Shown here piece by piece: positions 56,256 through 64,000 of a stretch of 64,000 bases of DNA. Source of the stretch: Quercus robur (taxonomy: Eukaryota > Streptophyta > Magnoliopsida > Fagales > Fagaceae). Each line of letters starts with the position of its first letter. Position 1 is the first letter of the stretch. The notes beneath the pieces are model-generated. The model did not search any database, was not told where the DNA came from, and saw only the letters and a program-made list of their open reading frames with translations. Location of the stretch: assembly GCF_932294415.1 (NCBI RefSeq), contig NC_065535.1, positions 66,981,862-67,045,861 on the forward strand, given 5' to 3'. Position numbers and translations under genes: made by a program.

Positions 56256-57320
56256 AATTTTGAAATCTAAAGGAACAAAATTAAAACAACCCCAGATTTC
56301 AATGGTCAAAAGTATACTTTAGTCTCTTATTTAGGACCGAGTTGAGGCATGAACCAAGTATTAAAAGTTCAAGATTATTTATTTAAGTTTATTTAAATTT
56401 TTTATAAAAAAAATATAAGTCAAACTCAAACCCGTTAACAAACTAGATTGTATATTCAAACTTGTTTCATTTTCATGTCAAACAAGATTATCTTATTATT
56501 TTTCCATACATAAAAAACATCACAACTACAAGTTTTATCCTTTGTAGTTTGTACAAATATATGCTAAGAACTAATAAGTACATTATAGTTGAAATTAAAT
56601 TATTTAGTTAAAAAAACACATTTTTTGTTCCTATATTTTGGCTTTATTTCAACTTGATCCTTAAGCTCTCATGACTTTCATTTTGGTCTATGTTGTCTCT
56701 CACTTACGAAAATGATATTTTTAAACTATCAATGTAGTCCATTAGCAACGTAGGTGTTGAATGTAAGTGAGATGATTGTAGAAATCAAAATAATAACAAA
56801 TTTAAAAATATAAGGACCAAAAAATGTGTTTTTGCCTTCTAAAAAAAAAATGTTTTTTTTGCATATTATTTAAGTTAAAAGTTTTATGTTATAAACTTAT
56901 AAAAATTAAGTCTTTTTTAAAATTAATATATAATTTTGACTATGAAAGAGACTAGTTATATTATCAATAAATTGTAAATAATAATTTGATATCTCATGAA
57001 GTTATTTGTAAACGTAATATGAAGTCTATATAAAAATATTTTTATTCATGTATACATATAAACAAATAATATTATATATACCAAAATAGAATATCATACT
57101 TATGAGCTTCTCACGAATAAATTATTATGTTTGAACTTGACTAATTTAATAGCCAACTCTTGGACTTGAGCTTGATTAGTCTATTAATTAAACGAACACA
57201 AACCTCTTTCTCCAACCTGAGCTTGAGCTATTTCTGAACAATTCCATTCATTTAAAATGACCCATTAGAATGGTGGATTTTTTTAGAGATGGAGAATGGT
57301 GGATTGGTTAATTGGTTTAA
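56256..57320. other. AT-rich non-coding stretch
   Basis: No gene. It holds degenerate words like those at 45060-45440, such as TTGAACTTGACT and GAGCTTGAGCT. Confidence 0.4.
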
Positions 57321-57327
57321 CGTATAG

Positions 57328-57735
57328 GTTGATTTTTTATTTTATTTTATTTTTTTTATGAATCCGCTTTTTTATATATATAGTATTGAAAAGCTCTATA
57401 TGTCATTTTTTTTAGTATTTTGTCAATCTTTTTCTTTCCTTTTTTTTATTTGGGAGACACCAAGAACCCTTTTTTTTTTTTTTTTTTAAATATAAGGGAA
57501 ATAACACTTTACCGCCCTAAAATGACATATAGGTTGATTTTTTATTTTATTTTTTTTTATGAATCCGCTTTTTTATATATATAGTATTGAAAAGCTCTAT
57601 ATGTCATTTTTTTTAGTATTTTGTCAATCTTTTTCTTTCCTTTTTTTATTTGGGAGACACCAAGAACCCTTTTTTTTTTTCTTTTTTCTTTTTTTAAATA
57701 TAAGGGAAATAACACTTTACCGCCCTAAACTATAC
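57328..57735. repeat. Tandem duplication, ~205-bp unit
   Basis: GGTTGATTTTTTATTTTATT, ATGAATCCGCTTTTTTATAT and GGGAGACACCAAGAACCC recur in order at 57328 and 57533, including the first bases of the 57705 repeat (AACACTTTACCGCCCTAAA). The duplication therefore came after that repeat arrived. Confidence 0.85.
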
Positions 57736-58112
57736 CTTAGATTACACTTAGCACCCTAAACTTTTCAAATATACATTTTCCACCCAAAATTATGACTCTT
57801 ATTACTTTGCACTTCAACGTTAAATTTGCCGTTAACTTGAATGTAAATTCAATGTTTAGGGTGTAAAGTGTAATTAAGAATATAGTTTAGGGTGGTAAAG
57901 TATAGTTTCTTCTTTGCTTTTAAAGGATTTAGAAGATGGGCAGTTGGGTCTTTTCACGTGATGTCATAATTTTCCATCTAATCTAACAACAAACTTAACA
58001 TCGGGGTGCAAAGTGTAACAATGGTCATAGTTTAGGATGTAAAATGTGCATTCGAAAAGTTTAGGGTGCAAAGTGTAATCTATAGTATAGTTTAAGGTGG
58101 TAAAAGTGTAAT
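57705..58112. mobile_element. Palindromic non-coding repeat, full copy
   Basis: Arms AACACTTTACCGCCCTAAAC and, inverted, AAGGTGGTAAAAGTGT bound a sequence with internal inverted copies. Its right end is duplicated once more, about 66 bp, to 58200. Same family as 13107-13521 plus 25555-25590. Confidence 0.7.
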
Positions 58113-58290
58113 TCACCCAAAAATCTAAGATAGAAATCCTACTAGTATAGTTTAAGGTGATAAAAGTGTAATTCACCTAAAAATCTAAGATAGAAATATT
58201 ACTCTAGATTAATTTAAGTGTGTCTCTCTCTCAAAAAAAAAGTTTAATTTAAGTGTATATGTGTAAGGCTTCCGCCTAGAGACTTAACCC

Positions 58291-58944
58291 TAGGGCTATC
58301 CATACTCGCTCGTGACTTGTAAAACCCATCCGATCCGGAGCCACTTGAACCGAAACTGTCCGACCCGAGGAGAAAGGCGGTTAGCGGTGAGTCTCAGAGA
58401 TTCAAAACCGATGCCAACAAGTCGGGTGGCGGATCTCCTTCTCCAAAACCCGAGCCACTCGATTCGACCGGCTAAAGACTAGATCTACCTTCAATCTGGC
58501 AAAAACATACATTGATTTTCGCACAGATCCAATGAAAATCTTGTGGTTTTTGGTCAGATCTCCTCGTTTTCACTCACATACGATTTATTGAGTTTTGCTC
58601 ACATATGACACAGATCTGGTGAGTTTTTCTCAAATCCAATGAAAATCTGGTAATTTTTTGCTAAGATCCAGTGGGTTTTCCTCAAATCCAACAAAGATCT
58701 GGTGTTATTTTGCTTAAATCTGGCGAAGATCCGGCTAAAAAAACATGTAGTTGCCGCTGATTTAAACCTCCGGCAGCATCTTTTCAGCTTTGACCGACCC
58801 GACTATTGACCAATCGAGTCCAATTTGACTTGACTTGTGGGTTTTTGCGGTCAGCGGCGGGTCTTCTCATCAGAAACCCGATGTCATCGGGTTGGTTGCG
58901 GGTTGGGCATAAACCCGACCCGGACCGACCCGTGGACACCCCTA
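58291..58944. mobile_element. Non-autonomous hAT-type element, 654 bp
   Basis: CTTAACCC occurs as an 8-bp duplication at 58283-58290 and 58945-58952. Ends TAGGGCTATCCA and, on the other strand, TAGGGGTGTCCA are imperfect inverted repeats. The interior is GC-richer than its surroundings, with repeated ATCCAATGAAAATCT words and no transposase. Confidence 0.8.
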
Positions 58945-59744
58945 CTTAACCCTAACACTTGCTTCTCCTCCACTCCACGATAACTTATAATTGTAAAGTA
59001 ATCATTGCACCAATAGTGCACGGTAGTAAAGACACCAAGAACTATTTGAAGGAGTGCTCATTAATATGTCCGCAAACAAAAAAGTTTTATTTTATGGCCC
59101 AATTAAAGAATGTTCAATCTATGCAAATGTGTTTTGTCAACCCATTCGATCTACTTGGTTGAAATTGCCGGTATTTTCATTCAACTCATTGGTTGTAGAG
59201 GTTGGTGGGTCGTGGCGGTTTGAATTTTTTAACCGATCAAGGACAATTTGGTCGAAAATTTTAACCTTAACCCACCCAACCGGCCAACCGTACCTGTTCA
59301 TACTTCATAGTCCTAATGCATCCATAGTTTTTTCCTCCTTCAGGTTATTACCATCCTTTTGGAGGAGAATATAAAATAATGAATTTTTATTCAGTTGATC
59401 TCAGAATAGTTGTTGTTGTTATTGTAATCATTCCATGTATTCTATGATTTAAGAGTTTTATGAGAATGAATAGACCCCTTATATTTTATTTGTTTGCATT
59501 TTAAATTAATTAAGATAGTGTAATTTCTCATCTATTAAGGAGCCGGTTTCATAAATAAATAAAAATTCTTTCTCTTTATCCATGTGCAATTCTTTTATTA
59601 TTATTATTATATATAAAAAAAATAAAAAAAAAATAAAAAACCACTAACGCCTAAGCATGAAAGACTCAATAACCTAAAATTGACTCAATAATTATTGATC
59701 AATAACCTAAGACTCAATAACGGCGTAAAAGTGTAAGACTCTTA

Positions 59745-59884
59745 GGGGCCGTTTGATAATGTTGTTTTAATAACGTTGTTTAAGTTTTTGAAAATATGTG
59801 TGAGTGAAAAAGTGTTGTAGAAAAACGTATTATGCTATTTAAACAACAAAAACTTTTGTTTAAACATCCCTACTAAACACCCCC
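59745..59884 (+). mobile_element. Tourist-like MITE, 140 bp, TTA target duplication
   Basis: Ends GGGGCCGTTTG and CTAAACACCCCC, TTA on both sides (59742-59744, 59885-59887). Its sequence parallels 56112-56252 in opposite orientation. Confidence 0.8.
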
Positions 59885-59994
59885 TTACTTTTTCTCATTT
59901 AATTGTCAAATTACATTTTAATATTAAAATGATCCTAACACCTAGGGCATTACTAATAGCTTTTTCATATTTTTGTGCTATTTGGACAGTAAAT

Positions 59995-60715
59995 AGTAAC
60001 ATTTAGATTATGTTTGGTAATAATTTTTGTTTTCTATTTTTAAAAACTTGTTTTTGAGAATATAAAGGAAAAAAAAATTCTTATATTTTTGAAATCAAAA
60101 ATATATTTGGTTAGTTAAAATTTAAAAAAAAAAAAAAGTTTTTTGAAGAAAAAAAATAGAAAATACTAAAATATGTTGTTACTAGGATTTGAAATTTAAT
60201 GCTAACTCATTAAATGAAACAGACTCATTAAATTAAAGGTCTGTTTGGATAGAACTTATTTTGCTGAAACTGAAAACTGAAAACTGAAAACACTGTAGCA
60301 AAATAATTTTTAAATGTGTAAATAGTACCGTGGAACCCATTTTTAATGAAAAAGTTGATAAAAAGTGGAGTTTGTGGGACCCGTGAACAGTATATAAATC
60401 ACTGTTTATGGCTGAAAAGTCAACAATATGCGGCTGGAAAAAAAAAAAAAAAAAAAGGAAAACGCGGACGCAGACGTGAGATTTGCTATCCAAACATACA
60501 CTAAATGTGTATTTTCATTGACTTTTGGAAATTAGAAACTGAAAACAGTCTTTTGCATATTTTCAATTTACTTTATAAATTGAGTTTTGAGAACAGTTTT
60601 GGTTTTCTGTCCATTTTGAGTTGCCAAACAAGTTTTTTAGTTTCAAAAATAGAAATTTGTTTTTGAAAACATAAAATAAGGGAAAAAAAAAAGTTACCAA
60701 ACATACTCTTAACTT
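59995..60715. mobile_element. MITE with GTTTGGTAA ends, host to a nested MITE
   Basis: Left TATGTTTGGTAATAATT and right GTTACCAAACATA are inverted. Inner arms share TTGTTTTTGA and AAAAA tracts. The 60238-60501 element interrupts it. Confidence 0.55.
60238..60501. mobile_element. MITE, 264 bp, nested, TAAA flanks
   Basis: GGTCTGTTTGGATAG at the left and, inverted, GTGTATGTTTGGATAGC at the right. TAAA flanks both ends (60234-60237, 60502-60505). A family of this appearance is frequent in tree genomes. Confidence 0.75.
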
Positions 60716-60831
60716 TTACCTACCTACTTTTTCAAATACATCTTCCAACAGATTCTCTATCTTTTCTCTATCTCATTTAAATATTATTTCCTCTTTCATT
60801 ATTTATTTTTTTTAACAACTATATTTTTCAA

Positions 60832-60997
60832 TGAGAAGTGTTACGTCCACAATATTTTCACAACAAAATTTATGTGGAAAGTTGTTACTAATTCTAATTT
60901 GAACCCACCACTGAAATTATTTTTTTACTCACCAATATTAACTAATAACAATCTGTTACTTAAAATTTATTGTGAAAATATTGTGATAGCATTTCTC
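60832..60997. mobile_element. MITE, ~165 bp
   Basis: Inverted ends GAGAAGTGTTAC..CACAATATTTTCACAA and TTGTGAAAATATTGTGATAGC..TTTCTC. A partial relative of one end is at 11404-11440. Confidence 0.65.
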
Positions 60998-61348
60998 ATT
61001 TAGGATTTTTTTATTCTTTATATTATTTTTCCTTTCTTTCATTTCACTTTCATCCATACGTTTCATTTCTTTTTTTCTTGTTTTTCTCCTCCACACACAT
61101 GTCCATTATCTCTATTCCCCCTTCTTTTATTTTCTTTTTCTCCCTCATTCAAGAACATTCCAGTGAGCTCTCATTCTCTCTTTTTTTCTCCAGCTCTCTT
61201 TTTTTTTTTTTTTTTTTACTTGATTCCAGAACATTCACTAGCTCTTTCTGCGATAAGAAAAGAAAGAAAAGAGGTATAGAGAGATGGGTCATTGTGCCAT
61301 CGCTCATCTTCATCCCTAACGCAATCCAGATGGGTCAAATGGCTTCTG

Positions 61349-61389
<41 letters not shown>

Positions 61390-62186
61390 TTTATTGTTAT
61401 GATTTGATTAATTTTAAAATTGTTTTTGAGTTTGTATTATGATAATTTGATTATGCTTGAGTTTAGAGATGTTTGAGAGAAAGATTGTTGTGCCTGTAGC
61501 CGTTGTGTTTGTAGTTGTGAGAGGAGAGAGATTTTTTTTTTCTTTTTAATTGAGATGTATGAATTTTTTAAGTAGAAAAATTTATTTGGAGTTGCTATCA
61601 TGTTCTCTATATCTAGAGAATCATTGTAGCAACTTCAAAAAATATTTGAAAAAGTTTTGCATTTAGAGAATCTGTTGGAGTGTGAATAGTGGGGTTTTCT
61701 CTCCAAAAAATAGATATAGCTAATCTATTGGAGATGAGATGCTCTTAACTCTCTTGAGGGGACCATGCTAGTAGGTACCTCAGTCATTACCCATTGGGAA
61801 GTCCTTTCATTATTTATAGGAGCTCCGTCAAAACTGTTTGCTCTTTCAATTTGAACTTTGAAGTTCAGGACGACAACAAATAACTCCCGCCACAAGTTAC
61901 AATTTTACAAGGTATACAAAATTAGACATGATTGGCACTTGGCAAAGCTTCCCTCTCAAGCTTGCTCCCCAAAATTTTTATAATTCAAACTTTGTTCATT
62001 CGGTTCAATCTGAAATCTGAATATTTTCCTCCAGCATTTGGCATAGGTTCCAAATCTTGTAATATACCAGTCAATTGAAACTTAAATCTTGTAATAGGTT
62101 ACAAGTCTTTTTGGCATAGGTTACAAGTCTTTTTGTTTTTTGAAACTTAAATCTTGTAATATATCATTCAATTGAAATTGGAATAC

Positions 62187-62190
<4 letters not shown>
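60998..62190. other. Non-coding stretch with a copy related to 11115-11420
   Basis: 60998-61265 resembles the inverted sequence of 11115-11420 (TTTTTCTCCTCCACA, CCCCCTTCTTTTATTT, CTCATTC..GAACATTC). A T-run of about 37 lies near 61350-61386. An open 109-codon stretch (61078-61407) is low-complexity and is not a gene. Confidence 0.5.

Positions 62191-62272
<82 letters not shown>
62191..62272. repeat. (GA)41 microsatellite
   Basis: 82 uninterrupted bases of GA. Confidence 0.98.
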
Positions 62273-62274
<2 letters not shown>

Positions 62275-63099
62275 CAATACAACAGTCAAGACACGGCAAT
62301 TAAGCTAAATCTAACTGCAGCAACTGTGTCCCCATAGGGGGGTTGACACCCTTCCAAACATGGGAAGCTCGACAATGTCTAGCATATTCTGTAGTCCCTT
62401 TTCAGATGCTGAAAGCAGCAGCCAGCAAATAAGCTCACACATATTTTTGTAAATCATGAACTCTTTAAAACTCAAATTAAATTATTATAACAGTATAATA
62501 TTTTAACTGTTTAAAAAAAAAAAAAAACACTTTGTGTCCATTTGGAATAGTTTATCTGCTTTTTGTTGAAAGTGTGTTAAAATATATTTGTATCATAAAA
62601 AAATTTGAAAAAGTGAAAAAAAAAAGAAAAAAGTAAGGTTTTAAAAAGTTGTACATAAAAACTAAAAACTAAAAGCTAAAAGCTAAAAGTTGAAACTGAT
62701 GCCAGACAGACTCTTTATAACATTCACTATTAAAATGAGGAATGCCATTTATCATTTTTACTACTTGGCACAAACACTTGAATATCACAATTTTTGACCA
62801 AAATTATATTGAATATGATTAGAAGTTGTAATTCATGTTGGCGGCTGGTGGGTAGTGTTTTGTCATGTCAGAGTAGAGATATTAGATTATAGGGGTTGAC
62901 ACAAACAACCAGTTTAATAATTGGGTAAAAAATCCTCAATCATAACAGGAATGGTTTGTTGGAAAGTTATATGCATCTCATACATATCAAGTATGATTTA
63001 CTTATTGTAGAAGTAGAAATTTTCATCCAATTACAAATTGGCACAACATACTACTAAGTCCATGTAATGTAGCCAATTACAAAGTGTCACGTACTAATT
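62273..63099. other. Non-coding stretch
   Basis: No gene is seen. A short run of AAAACTAAAAGCT-like units lies near 62655-62690. Confidence 0.4.
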
Positions 63100-63960
63100 A
63101 GTGGTTCCTACTGGGGGGATCAAAGGGAATAAACCTAGATGAGTCCAAAGAGGTCCAATAGGATAATAATGGAAAATTAAGGAAGGAGCCCAGTCCAAGT
63201 ATTACAGGCTTAAATATAAGGGATTCAACCTAAATGAGACTTGTCTAAGAAGGATTCTCATAAAAGATTTTTGGAACACTTGTACAAGGAAGATTTATCC
63301 CACGAACCTTGACCAAGGAGCAAGGTAAGCTCGAAAATATGATCAGAGTATAGTGAATTTGCAGGTTATCAGTAGGAAACTATCTTGTCAAAGGAACAAT
63401 AAATTCCAAGATGAAGGGGAAGGAAGCTTCCTGAGAAAGTGACTGTTTCACCCATATTTTATGCACTTCATCAACTAGCCATGTCGTATTTATGACTGAA
63501 TGACACTTCTGAATATTGTTTAGTCAGCCTGCTGCGCACTCATCCAAGCCTCAAAAGGAGGGGAGATGGGGGATGGGACAAGTATCCTACCACTAAGTAC
63601 ATTTACCTTCCAAGTGGGTGGCTAAGATAGTTGCAATCTCCATATAAATAGAAAAAGACCCTTCATGTATAGGGGATCCAAAAATATTGAATCTAAGAAT
63701 AGGATTGTAAGAGAATTGTAAACGTCCTATTTGAAGCTGTATTCTTCAATTGCTTGTGTTCCTCCTCTGTTTGATCGAGGAAAGTTTATAAGAAAGAAAC
63801 AGTTTCTCTTTTGTACTCTTTCACTTTGCCTCTCAATTACTTTTTTATTTGAGTTTTTCTTTTCAAGTCTTAGCTTTCTAGCCCATCTATACAAATTAGT
63901 TATTACGGTTTATGCCCCATTAGTCCACAAATTAAAGGTTTTTGCCCTGCACATCTACCA
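63100..63960 (+). repeat. Possible LTR (solo or of an element beyond the window)
   Basis: The layout is LTR-like and recalls element 2's LTR: a CATATAAATAG core promoter at about 63641, a GA-rich leader, then TTGTAAGAGAATTGTAA and a T-rich part ending in TTTGCCCTGCACATCTACCA. No second copy or target duplication is visible, and the left boundary is a guess. Confidence 0.3.
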
Positions 63961-64000
63961 TATTTATTTAGAGAATAATGTAAATATTCCAAGCGTCACT

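Noticed and set aside
59054..59374. 106-codon open frame
   Set aside because: No motif, no neighbour support and AT-rich random composition; no protein family recognised.
61078..61407. 109-codon open frame rich in Phe and Ser
   Set aside because: It consists of T-rich tracts in a repeat shared with 11115-11420.

Overview
The window is nuclear DNA of a woody-eudicot type: intron-containing plant genes sit in an AT-rich background dense with nested LTR retrotransposons, LINE pieces, a SINE, a Helitron-like element and many short inverted-repeat elements. Some of the small MITEs recall repeats of Fagales trees, but that placement is only an impression. No rRNA, tRNA, CRISPR array or organellar segment was found.

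Layout. 1-4300: the 3' part of a decayed Ty1/copia element and its 3' LTR. 4340-7190: a non-autonomous Helitron in reverse orientation with an internal ~0.96 kb tandem duplication. 7230-10480: broken copy A of an unrecognised multi-exon gene (minus strand); copy B is at 29090-31110. 10920-11692: a MITE with TAA target duplications. 13107-25590: a palindromic repeat split by Tat-type Ty3/gypsy element 1 (13522-25554, minus orientation, GGTAT target duplication). 25708-27560: LINE remnant. 32691-43945: older Tat element 2 (plus orientation, AAGAT target duplication), itself inside an inverted-repeat element and carrying a SINE. 45954-46988: an intact fasciclin-like arabinogalactan protein gene. 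54801-47622 (minus): a 13-exon gene for a 1,140-residue secreted/membrane protein whose phases all agree. 55-64 kb: non-coding DNA with hAT, Tourist-like and other short elements, a long (GA)n tract and a possible LTR at the right edge.

The two Tat elements are the most informative part. Both have the order LTR, PBS, gag-protease, a UAG stop in a CAATCA context, RT, degenerate RNase H, second RNase H, integrase, an ~81-bp tandem array, a convergent antisense gene with three conserved introns, PPT, LTR. The stop and its 3' context are the same in both copies, which points to programmed readthrough rather than decay. LTR hairpins, array units and antisense-gene segments share a GGTCCGAGGAG-type core.

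The two intact cellular genes (FAS1 protein and Ig-like membrane protein) are convergent with about 0.63 kb between their stop codons. Everything else that looks coding belongs to a mobile element or is broken.
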